Shown: positions 20,201 to 30,412 of the stretch, piece by piece
Numbering within the stretch: position 1 is the stretch's first letter
Layout: every line of letters begins with the position of its first letter
Origin: Branchiostoma floridae
Lineage: Eukaryota > Chordata > Leptocardii > Amphioxiformes > Branchiostomatidae
Length of the DNA: 64,000 nt
Assembly: GCF_000003815.2 (NCBI RefSeq)
Contig: NC_049984.1
Span: 20,077,643 to 20,141,642 of the forward strand
Direction of reading: 5' to 3'
Program-made: the position numbers and the translations under genes
Notes under the pieces: model-generated
What the model saw: only the letters and a program-made list of their open reading frames with translations
Told to the model about the DNA's origin: nothing
The model's database searches: none

Positions 20201-23200
20201 TTTCTAATGTCTGTCACCCGCTTATTGTTTTGATGCTTATAATCAGACATCTTTCCTCAGAGCTTCTGACTGGAGTGGTGTGCCTTACCGCTTAGATATA
20301 TATTATGATTCGCTGATGTAGGTGGCCTTATAAAGGAAACATTGTTTTTTGTTTCAGATTGAGGATCTCTGCATACCCTGCAAGGACAGATGCAGTACGT
20401 ACAACTGCGATGTGAGCTGCGAAGTCGATCACATCACGCTGCATCACGTGTACATCAACAACCTCAACCTTTCCACATACATGGACATCATCGAGGACGA
20501 CAATTCCACCACATCTGTTCCCGCTCTCTACTACATTACCATAAAGGCTGAATCAGGTAGGTGAAACATTTCTGAAACACAAGGTGAATGATCACGAGTG
20601 TCTGTAATTCATGCAGTCATTTGTATGAAAATTGAAAATGTATGTTGGATTTCAGGTTATATATTAGAAAGCACATGTAATGTAGCTGAAGTACACGCAA
20701 TACATATAGTCATGTCATATTATGAAAAATACAATAATATCAAACTACATCCAATGTTTACTATGTTCTAAAATATGCTAAACAGTAGCAGTAGCAGTAT
20801 GATGTTTAACTGTATGATGTTACATGTTTTAAGAATGTAGCATACCATTGGCTGTAGTTCCTAAAATCATATGATATGTATTTTTCTTTATTACATGTAC
20901 ATGTATTGCTTGTACTGGTAATTAGTCCATGGGCATGTTTTTGCAATGATATTTTCGTTAATAATAATTGTATTTCATGTGTTTATTCCAATAAAGGATC
21001 AGGTCGTTTTGTGGTGTCCTCATCGGATGGAGTATACGTGGATGCGACCCCGCCTGTATTCGAAGACTTGTTCCACGTGGACCTTGATTGGTCCGAAGAT
21101 CAACCAATCACAACCCAAGGAAGTAACAGTACCATTGCCATTAGGTGGGAGGCGTATGACTTGGAAAGCAAGGTATGTTTAAAGTTATACTGTTGTTAGA
21201 TACTAGTAGCGTTACAGTTGAGAAAATAAACTGTTTTTCACCTCAAGAATCCCTCAATTTTCTATCATTATAGTTAGGGAAATTCAATGTATCTTCAAAG
21301 ACTGTTTCAAATCAATGTTCATCCTTTTTTTCAGATCGTCGAGTATTTCTGGGCCATCGGTACCGCTAATTATTCGACCAACATCCAAGACTTTGTGTCC
21401 GTCGGGCTCGCCAGAACTGCCAGCAACAGTGAGCTGGAAGGCATTCTACAGCCACACATGACCTACTACGCAACTGTCATTGCTGTGAATGCAGCTGGAT
21501 TAAATACCACCATGACCACAACAGGTAATGTAACAGCTTTATAATCTTATAGGCTAGTCAGGCTTGGAGCACTAAGCACTATACACTAATTGGTAATCTA
21601 TACAATCATTAATTATTTCAATCTCCTCTATTTTTCAATTCCATTGGAAAAGATAACTTTTTCCATTCTAATAGGTCCAATTCAATTCCAATTTTCTATA
21701 TTTTACTAGTAGTCTACACTCAGGTCTTGAAAGTGTTTTCAGGTTTCCATGGATAAATGTACAATGTCATGTACATAGAAAGTACAGGTGTAACAGAGAT
21801 AAAAGAGGGGGTACACACTACAAAATTAATGTACTTCCAGGGGATTTAATGCTGTAGTGCTCTTAGTAAACATGACACAATAATAAACAGTCATTTTCAT
21901 ATACAGTAGTACATGAATGTGTGGCCTAAGGGCTATACTGAGATCAGCAGGTGCCAAGTGTTGAGTTTATTGAGTTTATTGTGATACCCTTTAGCTCATT
22001 GAGCTAATCTTCCAGGGCTCATTAAAAAAAACACAGTTACGTATATACATTGTAGATGGACAGACATCATACACTCAAAGCAGATACAAATACATATATG
22101 TACTAAATAAAGTCAAGAAGTCATGAGGTCAGAGGGTTATATACAATAAAGCCATTACGATCCGTAGAAATTGTCTACCGTCTTCTTTAACAATCTTGTA
22201 TCAAAAAGTAGTTGCTGTATTGTTGTATAGTGTACGTGATTGTCAGGTCACTCTCCAGCTGCAAGACTTTTCTTTCTGTTGTAAAGATTTCAGACTGAGC
22301 TATGATGTAACGCTAATTCACCTTTATTCGTGGGGTAACCTAACTTCGTTGTTAAAAAAAAACTGGGAATTTAGAGATTTCCTGTCAACGGCATGGGTTT
22401 CAAATGTTAAAGCTTTCAAGATATTACAATGTGAAACTACCTTCCATCGACTTAACGATCCCCAAATACACTATTTTTATATAAAACGGATATAGGTTAC
22501 CATACGGATAAAGATCAACTAACGTTACTTAACCTATGATGATTTTGCAGGTGTAACCGTGATTGAGGACACTCCGAAACCAGACGAGAATGCCACTGTG
22601 GGAGTGGAGGGGTGTGAAGATGGCCTCTGTCCTGGCGCTAGGTCTTCTGTCGGAGTAGCATTGCCGGAGTTTAAGCCGGAGGATGGGATCACTGGAATCT
22701 GTACGTACTAAATAAATAGTTCATCCTCTCAGGGTTAAGTAAGGTTCACTCAAGATTGATGTACTCCTTATTTGACTGATCTCTTTGTCACAAGCCAGTT
22801 CCAGGTGTATTGCAAGATTGTCTCTCCATCTTGCATATGCATGGCACCTTCAGATGGATTGTAATTATAGAATAATGTCTTTATGGGGGTCTACTTTGGT
22901 AGTGTGGAAATCACTCTGCACCAAGGACAGGGCTCAGGGTTAAGGTTCACTCCAGAATGAGGAACTCCTTGCTTGACTGATCTCTTTGTCATGAGCTAGT
23001 CTTTATGCATGTGGAGCCCAGGTGTTTGGAAAGATCACTTCTCCATCTTGCATATGCATGGCACCTTGGCTGATTTGTTTCATTGGTGTGGCAGGACGTT
23101 TACTTTTAATTTGATTCTTTTCTTTATAATACTGTACAACTAAAGTCAATTAAACAGTAATACCCACATTAGTAACCATAACACAAACTTGGAAATGTAA

Positions 23201-24704
23201 GATCAATTGTAATACATAGCAACATTTTGATTTTGCAATGACTCTCTAAGTGTTGTAAGCTATTTTTAAACCTGAGTTGTACGAAAACTCATTGTATCTT
23301 GGTTTTATATGGTCTATGTTGTAAACTTTCTAGTGGAGGCAATTTGTCTTTACTGAATAAAAACCATTGAAACCATTGGATTCACTTTAAAGAACAAGCA
23401 TTGAACAGATCTTGTACTTTATACCAGATTTGAGCATCGGTAGCACAGAAGAAGATGAAGACATCATTCCGGAGACTCGGGTCGGCTACAACGAGTCAGG
23501 AACAGTCTTAGTGGATAACGGACAGGTGTTCCTTAATGGACGTGTGGTGGCCAACATCTCAGACCTCGGTGACCTCTCAGATCCAGATGCCCCGAAGAGT
23601 GACAAGTTCAACATGGAACCTGGCAGGTACGTCACTCCTATATATCGTCGAACACCAGAGTTGTCTCCAGGACCCATCTTTTGTCCCAGGATGGAAATTT
23701 GCTAAAAGCTTGTTGGGATGGACAAAAAGTTCACCCTGGCTATCCAAAACATTTAAACTTCATTAGCCTGGCTAAAGCAACTGGATATGGTTTTGAAAAC
23801 GGTTCGGACAACCATCGCGGTGTCTTTTGTCTTGTTGGAGAGAGTTTTTATATCCTAGCCTGATATTATTTTTCCCTAGTCTCTTCTGTCATCTCAGCAA
23901 AAGAGACTCTATAATATGACTGAATACCGGGTTAGAACTTCATGACATGAAACTGATTTTTCCTAAACTTGGAATTGACAGATTAAATGCAAATCATGAT
24001 TTTATGTTCCTACAGGAAGATGTTTGTGAAAGTGAAGGCGTGTAATTCAGCTCACAAATGCACCGTTGTTGACACCCAAGCCATCACTGTTTCAAGTGAG
24101 TAGTACGTGTAGTTGTGTATCCAGTGCATATAAATATATGCATTTGCTTATTGTATCTAATTAATATTAATATTGTTGAGACAGTTCAAACTTTTAAACT
24201 TTATTCTTCAAACTTGCAGCCCTTAAAGGGACTGAATTGAATGTATACATTTTAGAGACTTGCATTCTAAAAACACATGGTGTGATTTATTAAAACATTC
24301 TAGCATAAAAACAAAATAACAATGATAATATAGAGTTTTGTGGGCACTACGGAAATTAGTGTTCTTGGCGTAAACGAGCTCTTTTATTGCATCTTAAGTC
24401 TGANNNNNNNNNNNNNNNNNNNNNNNNNNNNNNNNNNNNNNNNNNNNNNNNNNNNNNNNNNNNNNNNNNNNNNNNNNNNNNNNNNNNNNNNNNNNNNNNN
24501 NNNNNNNNNNNNNNNNNNNNNNNNNNNNNNNNNNNNNNNNNNNNNNNNNNNNNNNNNNNNNNNNNNNNNNNNNNNNNNNNNNNNNNNNNNNNNNAGGTGA
24601 TGAGGTAGCAAAGGCTAACGATAAGGGTGAAGTGACAATGTCACTTAGTGCTCCATCATCGAAAAGGTCTGCAGGAGCACAGGGAGTTTCCATCGTGGCT
24701 GCAG
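13996..24704 (+). CDS. Multi-exon extracellular protein with fibronectin-III-like domains (partial gene)
   Basis: Seventeen exons totalling 2848 coding bases (about 949 codons) join with matching phases at every intron. All use GT-AG except where the gap hides the flank. No initiator, signal peptide, membrane segment or stop was seen, so both ends are missing. Short linkers of the type VDTTPPKKGHV and VDATPPVF, plus YYVTVMAADES and YYATVIAVNAAGL strands, are characteristic of FN3-like beta-sandwich repeats in cell-surface proteins. Other parts include a Cys-rich block (exon 11), a Thr-rich mucin-like linker (exon 6), and a long region (exons 7-10) that may be another beta-sandwich. Many N-x-S/T sites and paired cysteines support an extracellular location. 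No family name is certain. Introns contain MITEs and tandem repeats but no interrupting ORFs. Confidence 0.8.
14867..15073 (+). CDS. FN3-like gene, exon 2
   Basis: Acceptor TTTTTTCTAG, donor CAG|GTAAGT, 207 bases, phase 0 to 0. Contains MWVSWDGFYDDESDIFEYKV, the B-C strand region of an FN3-like fold, and two N-glycosylation sequons (NAT, NYT). Confidence 0.85.
15260..15434 (+). CDS. FN3-like gene, exon 3
   Basis: Acceptor TTTATGACAG, donor CACG|GTGAGT, 175 bases, phase 0 to 1. Completes the second unit (VVYFVELTAVNYASGFT, followed by SPVLTDGRDPIPG). Confidence 0.85.
16069..16223 (+). CDS. FN3-like gene, exon 4
   Basis: Acceptor CTGGTTACAG, donor CAG|GTCAGT, 155 bases, phase 1 to 0. Encodes a Tyr/His-rich segment (TFTMYHGLEPYQCSYNHHDL) with one Cys; domain unknown. 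Confidence 0.8.
16589..16708 (+). CDS. FN3-like gene, exon 5
   Basis: Acceptor GCATCGTCAG, donor CAG|GTAAGC, 120 bases, phase 0 to 0. Encodes VSFEEDEGLTVTMVRDVRAE, then a Gly-rich GYMTVLNNDGSGIFQ stretch. Confidence 0.8.
17361..17631 (+). CDS. FN3-like gene, exon 6, Thr-rich linker
   Basis: Acceptor TTGTCATCCAG. Two phase-1 donors are possible: GCAG|GTACAC at 17631 (preferred, because SLGMDIFAG then runs smoothly into WYDKNRIQHG) and TCGG|GTGAGA at 17571. Encodes an acidic stretch (EENDDDNATTSAP), then TTTRATTQNPF, a probable O-glycosylated linker. Confidence 0.75.
17950..18036 (+). CDS. FN3-like gene, exon 7
   Basis: Acceptor GGTTTTCTCAG, donor TCGG|GTAATA, 87 bases, phase 1 to 1. Encodes WYDKNRIQHGVFRIALGPSP followed by a small Gly-rich end. 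It starts the region through exon 10 that resembles a jelly-roll/LamG-like sandwich. Confidence 0.75.
18087..18113. repeat. Palindromic GTACAT hexamer repeat
   Basis: Runs of ACATGTACATGTACATGT in an intron; the same motif recurs at about 18936-18966 and as single copies across the gene. It is self-complementary and common as a simple repeat in this window. Confidence 0.7.
18345..18514 (+). CDS. FN3-like gene, exon 8
   Basis: Acceptor TTTTGTCTCACAG, donor CAG|GTACAC, 170 bases, phase 1 to 0. Encodes EYYALIWCRILNEPGALQFE, then KIELGFDASEAWHTYALKYI; alternating hydrophobic pattern of beta strands. Confidence 0.8.
18648..18771. repeat. TGAA tetranucleotide microsatellite
   Basis: About 25 copies of TGAA with TGAG at the left edge, within the intron after exon 8. 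Confidence 0.9.
19077..19255 (+). CDS. FN3-like gene, exon 9
   Basis: Acceptor CTGCCCTTCAG, donor TTAA|GTAAGT, 179 bases, phase 0 to 2. Encodes ELWGLELHVDGVYVTTVTGI and MMILAVRSKHGAVAEF. The LxLHVDGVYV motif is typical of LamG-like or concanavalin-like sandwiches, though this assignment is tentative. Confidence 0.8.
19769..19898 (+). CDS. FN3-like gene, exon 10
   Basis: Acceptor TCCTTCTCTAG, donor GAG|GTAAAG, 130 bases, phase 2 to 0. Encodes TPPSINQLCRYGTPFQDGST, then LKMYAGVGRSKGADDVEPFF. Confidence 0.8.
20358..20556 (+). CDS. FN3-like gene, exon 11, Cys-rich block
   Basis: Acceptor TTTTTGTTTCAG, donor TCAG|GTAGGT, 199 bases, phase 0 to 1. Starts IEDLCIPCKDRCSTYNCDVS, with six cysteines in 22 residues (C-x2-C-x3-C-x4-C-x3-C), probably disulfide-bonded. 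It ends ALYYITIKAESG, the last strand of an FN3-like unit. Confidence 0.85.
20997..21172 (+). CDS. FN3-like gene, exon 12
   Basis: Acceptor CCAATAAAG (weak pyrimidine tract), donor AAG|GTATGT, 176 bases, phase 1 to 0. Encodes VSSSDGVYVDATPPVFEDLF and IAIRWEAYDLESK; the DATPP linker marks the start of another FN3-like unit. Confidence 0.85.
21335..21524 (+). CDS. FN3-like gene, exon 13
   Basis: Acceptor CCTTTTTTTCAG, donor ACAG|GTAATG, 190 bases, phase 0 to 1. Encodes IVEYFWAIGTANYSTNIQDF and MTYYATVIAVNAAGLNTT, the C-terminal half of the clearest FN3-like domain. Confidence 0.88.
22330..22550. repeat. Dispersed repeat with internal hairpin, copy 2
   Basis: Diverged relative of 12775-12975. 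Shared landmarks in the same order are an A-run, a broken inverted pair (GTTTCAAATG...), AACGGATATAGGTTACC and AACTAACGTTACTT. It lies directly against the exon 14 acceptor. Confidence 0.55.
22551..22700 (+). CDS. FN3-like gene, exon 14
   Basis: Acceptor GATGATTTTGCAG, donor ATCT|GTACGT, 150 bases, phase 1 to 1. Encodes VTVIEDTPKPDENATVGVEG, then CEDGLCPGARSSVGVALPEF. The acceptor abuts a dispersed repeat (22330-22550) that may supply splice-site context. Confidence 0.8.
22728..23075. repeat. Duplicated intronic block of about 200 bp, two copies
   Basis: CAGGGTTAAG...GGTTCACTC, then TTGACTGATCTCTTTGTCA, then CTCCATCTTGCATATGCATG occurs at about 22728 and again at about 22930, with indels. 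Intronic, no coding role apparent. Confidence 0.75.
23428..23626 (+). CDS. FN3-like gene, exon 15
   Basis: Acceptor CTTTATACCAG, donor GCAG|GTACGT, 199 bases, phase 1 to 2. Encodes an acidic segment (STEEDEDIIPETRVGYNES), then TVLVDNGQVFLNGRVVANIS; probable inter-domain region. Confidence 0.8.
24016..24095 (+). CDS. FN3-like gene, exon 16
   Basis: Acceptor ATGTTCCTACAG, donor TCAA|GTGAGT, 80 bases, phase 2 to 1. Encodes KMFVKVKACNSAHKCTVVDT, the F-G strands of an FN3-like unit (V-x-A-x-N) with a likely disulfide pair. Confidence 0.8.
24597..24704 (+). CDS. FN3-like gene, exon 17 (last visible)
   Basis: Only AG of the acceptor is visible at the gap edge; donor GCAG|GTAAAG, 108 bases, phase 1 to 1. 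Encodes DEVAKANDKGEVTMSLSAPS, then GVSIVAAG. Because the phase fits exon 16, no exon need be missing in the gap at 24404-24594. The following exon was not found. Confidence 0.7.
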
Positions 24705-24764
24705 GTAAAGAACAGATTTTTCTTTTCTTCTGTGTAATCTATGTCACAAAGTTTTGTTTTAGAT

Positions 24765-25000
24765 GCTGTGTTAGTGTGAATGTCATTCAGCACCAAGGAC
24801 AGGGATGGTAGAGTCAGTGTGAAAGTTGTTCCTCACTAGGGATTGTGGTGTTAATGTGAATGTCATTCAGCACCAAGGACAGGGATGGTAGTGTCAGTGT
24901 GAATCTCATTAAGTTCAGAATCTATGGACAAGAATGGCAGTGTTATTGTCAATGTCATTCAGCACCAAGGACAGTAATGGAAGTGTTAGTGTGTATTAAG
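24765..25000. repeat. Degenerate tandem repeat, three copies
   Basis: GTGTTAGTGTGAATGTCATT followed by CAGCACCAAGGACAGGGATGG recurs at about 24768, 24850 and 24940. The same GCACCAAGGACAGG word also occurs at 22919, linking this to the duplicated intronic block upstream. Confidence 0.7.
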
Positions 25001-25664
25001 TTCTGGTAAGGGCCGCATGTAGCCGGTCACAAGTATGCAAATGACAGCATCAAGGACAGGGATTTTAATTTACTGTTACATCAGTCATAATTGCTTGGTC
25101 CTGGAAACATTGTCAGGAGCAGGTGTCAACTGACAAAACATCAAATGAAGGAGTACTTTTTTTAAGTTTGATATTGATTAGTGACAGAATTCTTTGTACA
25201 AATTGCTTTATTCCAAAACCGTTTTGGCGACCCTATCTGTCACCTTCCTTGTGGCAATGAAAATTTGACTAGCAACAATGACCACTGTACGTATATTCGT
25301 TTGTGCACGACATCAGGTATTTGAAAGTGTCTCTGTTCTGACATTTTCCTACATCTCTTGAACAGTGATTGGCTGTTTGGTGATGTCTGATAATGATTTT
25401 NNNNNNNNNNNNNNNNNNNNNNNNNNNNNNNNNNNNNNNNNNNNNNNNNNNNNNNNNNNNNNNNNNNNNNNNNNNNNNNNNNNNNNNNNNNNNNNNNNNN
25501 TCACTGACTAAACCCTGATTCAACATTTTCTAAGTTTGTCGAGATATTTACAAAAACGGACTTGTCATGCAATACGTGTTTTCCACGTATGTTTTATACA
25601 TGTTATGTAGTTGTGGCTGATAGATTTAGTATAGCATGCGCCAGTCCCCACCACAGCCTAAGGA

Positions 25665-26533
25665 ATGTTTGTAGAATATGTCCAAGCTTTCGAGGTTGGT
25701 GTAATTTTTTTTGAACATTTTTTTGTCAACTTGGCAGAAACGAGGTCAGGGCAGTAGGACGCTGTCAGGAGCAGGATGATCATGAAGAAGGGACGAAGAG
25801 GAGCGGATATATGAGATGAAGCGTTAGGTAAATGCACTTTACCTGTCCTTTTTGGCCGGGTTGTTAAGGGGTCTTATCATAATGATATTCAAAAAAATCA
25901 TTGCAACTAAGGCTTGCAGTAAAAAAAACAATTTCATCATCACGGACGCTTCTAGTTGAATCAAATGTCAAAGTTTGCGCTACCAAAGAATTATTTCTGT
26001 ACGAAGCAGAAACACTGTCACAACGATCGTACAGATACTTTGAAAATGGAATATATCTTGTCGTATGCAGTGTCTGGAAAAAGTGTTTGGGTTGTCTCCA
26101 GAGGATTGCGCCCCAGATTTAGGACTTTGTGTGTAACATTAGAAGGTACGGGTATATCTTATTTTAAAACAGATATAATTCCAATTTGATAACTTCAAAA
26201 AACATGTATTGTTGTATTTCTTTTCATTCTTATTACCTGTTTGAAAAAGCAGGTCTTGATTCTGGTAGGGAAGTTTGTGATTCCGGACCGTTTGCGATCA
26301 CGTTTGCTATGGGGATAGATATTGTGAGTCATTGTGCTACAGCGCGCATTAGAAGTTTGCAGCAGTTTTGTGGTTTGTTTAAAAAAAATACTTACACCCC
26401 TTTTTGACAGGAGTAGAGTGGTCCTAGTTTATCTGGTAATTCTAGAGCAAACCAGCTGGGCAATAAATACCCCTGTCAAGCTGGTCAATTAGGCACCACT
26501 GTGTGCAGGGGTGAATCACTATGTACACATTAG
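25665..26533. mobile_element. Insertion in the left arm, dispersed family X
   Basis: The right arm reads continuously across the position where the left arm is split, so this block of about 870 bases was inserted after the arms formed. Edges are CCTAAGGA|ATGTTTGTAG and ACACATTAGG|GATATGAAG; the short TAAGGA/TTAGGGA similarity may be a target duplication. The left part (GAATATGTCC, a long T run, CAACTTGGCAG, then GAGGTCAGGGC and GGATGATCATGAAGAAG) recurs at 34484-34800, 36530-36770 and, inverted, 36945-37200. The part near 26041-26145 recurs at 37781-37880. No transposase was recognised. Confidence 0.65.
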
Positions 26534-27221
26534 GGATATGAAGCCAGTGGCTGCACAGATCCACAACTAGGAGAAAGAGGAACTGTGACCATCCCTGTCA
26601 CCTCTGTATGGATTGAACCAATATACTAGTATACACATTGGGGATATGTGCCAGGTGCAGGTGTAACAATAGGAAATAAAAATGCAATGGTGAGGTACAA
26701 GAAGGTGTAGTTTTGGATCTCACTGTTTACCATAGGTAGATATATAANNNNNNNNNNNNNNNNNNNNNNNNNNNNNNNNNNNNNNNNNNNNNNNNNNNNN
26801 NNNNNNNNNNNNNNNNNNNNNNNNNNNNNNNNNNNNNNNNNNNNNNNNNNNNNNNNNNNNNNNNNNNNNNNNNNNNNNNNNNNNNNNNNNNNNNNNNNNN
26901 NNNNNNNNNNNNNNNNNNNNNNNNNNNNNNNNNNNNNNNNNNNNNNNNNNNNNNNNNNNNNNNNNNNNNNNNNNNNNNNNNNNNNNNNNNNNNNNNNNNN
27001 NNNNNNNNNNNNNNNNNNNNNNNNNNNNNNNNNNNNNNNNNNNNNNNNNNNNNNNNNNNNNNNNNNNNNNNNNNNNNNNNNNNNNNNNNNNNNNNNNNNN
27101 NNNNNNNNNNNNNNNNNNNNNNNNNNNNNNNNNNNNNNNNNNNNNNNNNNNNNNNNNNNNNNNNNNNNNNNNNNNNNNNNNNNNNNNNNNNNNNNNNNNN
27201 NNNNNNNNNNNNNNNNNNNNN

Positions 27222-29313
27222 AAGTCTTCAAAGTTATTCCGGCGGGTCAACTTGATATCGTTAGAAAGGTCCCTATGTAGGGAATAATAATGCACAAACC
27301 GCATAATTCTATTGTGCATTGTTGCCGAGATATTCTCGATCATAGGTCACCTTAGCCTACCGCTACGTAACACTTACGAGCGTATAATACGCTTGAGATT
27401 CCGAAGTCTTCAAAGTTATTCCGGCGGGTCAAACTTGGTATCGTTAGAAAGGTCCCTAGGTAGGGAATAGTAAACCACAAACCGCATAATTCTATTGTGC
27501 ATAGTTGCCGAGCTATTCTCGATCATAGGTTCACCTTAGGCTACCGCTACGTAACACTTCAGGCGTATATACGCTTGAGATTCCGAAGTCTTCAAAGTTA
27601 TTCCGGCTGGTCAAACTTGGTATCGTTAGAAAGGTCCCTAAGTAGGGAATAGTAAACCACAACCCGCATAATTCTATTGTGCATAGTTGCCTAAATATTC
27701 TTGATCATAGGATCACCTTAGCTTACCGCTACGTAACACTTACGGGCGTATATACGCTTGAGATTCCGAAGTCTTCAAAGTTGTTCCGGCTGGTCAAACT
27801 TGGTATCGTTAGAAAGGTCCCTAGGTAGGGAATAGTAAACCACAAACAGCATAATTCTATTGTGCATAGTTGCCGAGATATTCTCGATCATAGTTTCACC
27901 TTAGCCTACCGCTTCGTAACACTTACAGGCGTATATACGCTTTCGATTTCAAAGTCTTCAAAGTTATTCCGGCGGGTCAAACTTGATATCGTTAGAAAGG
28001 TCCCTAGGTAGGGAATAGTAAACCACAAACCGCATAATTCTATTGTGCATTGTTGCCGAGATATTCTCGATCATAGGTTCACCTTAGCCTACCGCTTCGT
28101 AACACTTACGGGCGTATATACGCTTGAGATTCCGAAGTCTTCAGAGGTTATTCCGGCGGGTCAAACTTGGTATCGTTAGAAAGGTCCCTAGGTAGGGAAT
28201 AGTGAACCACAAACCGCATAATTCTCTTGTGCTTAGTTGCCGAGATATTCTCGATCATAGGTTCACCTTAGCCTACCGCTACGTAACACGTACGGGCGTA
28301 TATACGCTTGAGATTCCGAAGTCTTCAAAGTCCCTAGGAAGAGAATAGTAAACCACAAACCGCATAATTCGATTGTGCATGGTTGCCGAGATATTCTTGA
28401 TCATAGGTTCACCTTAGCCTACCGCTTCGTAACACTTACGGGCGTATATACGCTTGAGATTCCAAAGTCTTCAAAGTTATTCCGGCGGGTCAAACTTGGT
28501 ATCGTTAGAAAGGTCCCTAGGTAGGGAATAGTAAACCACAAACAGCATAATTCTATTGTGCATAGTTGCCGAGATATTCTCGATCATAGGTTCACCTTAG
28601 CCTACCGCTTCGTAACACTTACGGGCGTATATACGCTTGAGATTCCAAAGTCTTCAAAGTTATTCAGGCGAGTCAAACTTGGTATCGTTAGAAAGGTCCC
28701 TAGGTAGGGAATAGTAAACCACAAACCGCATAATTCTATTGTGCATAGTTGCCGAGATATTCTCGATCATAGGATCACCTTAGCCTACCGCTAGTAACAC
28801 TTACGGGCGTATATACGCCTGAGATTCCGAAGTCTTCAAAGTTATTCCGGCGAGTCAAACTTGGTATCGTTAGAAAGGTCCCTAGGTAGGGAAAAGTGAT
28901 GCACAAACCGCATAATTCTATTGTGCTTAGTTGCCGAGATATTCTCGATCATAGGTTCACCTTAGCCTACCGCTACGAAACACATACGGGCGTATATACG
29001 CTTTCGATTTCAAAGTCTTCAAAGTTATTCCGGCGGGTCAAACTGGTATCGTTAGAAAGTTCCCTAGGTAGGGAATAGTAAACCACAAACCGCATAATTC
29101 TATTGTGCATAGTTGCCGAGATATTCTCGATCATAGGTTCACCTTAGCCTACCGCTTCGTAACACTTACGGGCGTATATACGCTTTCGATTTCAAAGTCT
29201 TCAAAGTTATTCCGGCGGGTCAAACTTGATATCGTTAGAAAGGTCCCTAGGTAGGGAATAATAATGCACAAACCGCATAATTCTATTGTGCATTGTTGCC
29301 GAGATATTCTCGA
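27222..29313. repeat. 182-bp satellite array, about 11.5 copies
   Basis: Unit starts AAGTCTTCAAAGTTATTCCG at 27222, 27404, 27586, 27769 and onward, so the period is 182-183 bases. One unit near 28321 lacks about 40 bases. Each unit carries several short palindromes: GCGTATATACGC, GAGATATTCTCGATC-like, and TCCCTAGGTAGGGA. Copies are highly similar, with scattered substitutions. The array is truncated on the left by the assembly gap, and a single N at 29314 suggests an assembly join at the right end. Confidence 0.92.
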
Positions 29314-29887
29314 NCTAGAGTGTAATATTAGCTGTTCCAGCAAATACGAGAACAGGTTTGCGCGTGAGTAACTCATGTTAGGGAATTAACATAAAAATTA
29401 AAATCGACGTTCAAAAACACTTCTAAAGACCTGCCAAAGAAAAGACTCTTGCACTATCATGTTAGGTTGTTAGGGTTTGACGTTTGGCAAAATTATTCCA
29501 TCATTGTTCTTATATATCTACCTATGGTAAACAGTGAGATCCAAAACTACACCTTCTTGTAACCTCACCATTGCATTTTTATTTCCTATTGTTACACCTG
29601 CACCTGGCACATATCCCCAATGTGTATACTAGTGTATTGGTTCAATCCATACAGAGGTGACAGGGATGGTCACAGTTCCTCTTTCTCCTAGTTGTGGATC
29701 TGTGCAGCCACTGGCTTCATATCCTTAGGCTGTGGTGGGGACTGGCGCATGATATACTAAATCTATCAGCAACAACTACATAACATGTATAAAACATACG
29801 TGGAAAATACGTATTGCATGACAAGTCCGTTTTTGTAAATATCTCGACAAACTTAGAAAATGTTGAATCAGGGATTAGTCAGTTGAT

Positions 29888-30408
29888 TTTGTGGTCGCTT
29901 TTTTTCACAATTGAAACAAGGAGGCAGAGGAAAAGAAAGTTCCACGTCACAAACACGGACAACTTTAGTGAGGGTTGACAAATGTCACTTTGTCAGAAAA
30001 ACCATGTCAGAAACAGACAAGTTCAGCGAGGTTTCACAAATGTAAAATATCCATGTTACAAAGTTTGTATACAAACAGACTATATCTGTGAAGGTTGACA
30101 AATATAGAAAGTCCATGTGACAAACGGACAATTTCCATGCGGTTAAGATCACATCTTATATATGTATTAGCTTATTGATTATTTGACATTTCCTATGATG
30201 TTGTGATATGAGCTGTTTCAAAAGTCCTAAGTATACCAGCAAGCCCAAAGACAACGAAAAGCCAACGAAAGTCTTCTTACCTTCCTTTGTTTCGAATGAC
30301 ATCTTTCCATTCATATGCATCATGCAATTTCAAAACGTTTTTCTAAAGGTCAAGTAACTGTTGGTGATGGCCGTAATTTCATTCAAACCTTTGACTAGAT
30401 CTATTTCC
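29888..30408. other. Degenerate short tandem repeats, otherwise nothing recognised
   Basis: From about 29930 to 30140 a loose repeat of about 60 bases recurs (ACGGACAA...GTGAGGGTTGACAAATGT variants, four diverged copies). The rest is unremarkable AT-rich DNA. Confidence 0.45.
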
Positions 30409-30412
30409 TTAA

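Larger units (their letters stand above)
25501..29887. mobile_element. Large inverted-repeat structure enclosing a 182-bp satellite
   Basis: The right arm, 29506-29880, is contiguous. The left arm is its near-exact complement in two pieces, 25501-25664 and 26534-26747, separated by a later insertion. Matching words include CCACCACAGCCTAAGGA against TCCTTAGGCTGTGGTGG, and CATAGGTAGATATATA against TATATATCTACCTATG. Between the arms lie a gap and the satellite at 27222-29313. No transposase is visible. Arms of at least 375 bp with internal tandem repeats fit a foldback or satellite-carrying nonautonomous DNA transposon; a segmental inverted duplication is the alternative. The outer end of the left arm is hidden by the gap at 25401-25500. 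Confidence 0.7.

Noticed and set aside
25735-25830. C-terminal exon of the FN3-like gene (acceptor-like GGCAG)
   Set aside because: The continuing frame hits a stop, and the block belongs to a repeat inserted in an inverted-repeat arm.
26626-29376. Minus-strand frames across the 182-bp satellite and its gap
   Set aside because: Mostly N or satellite; no maintained frame because units vary between 182 and 183 bases.
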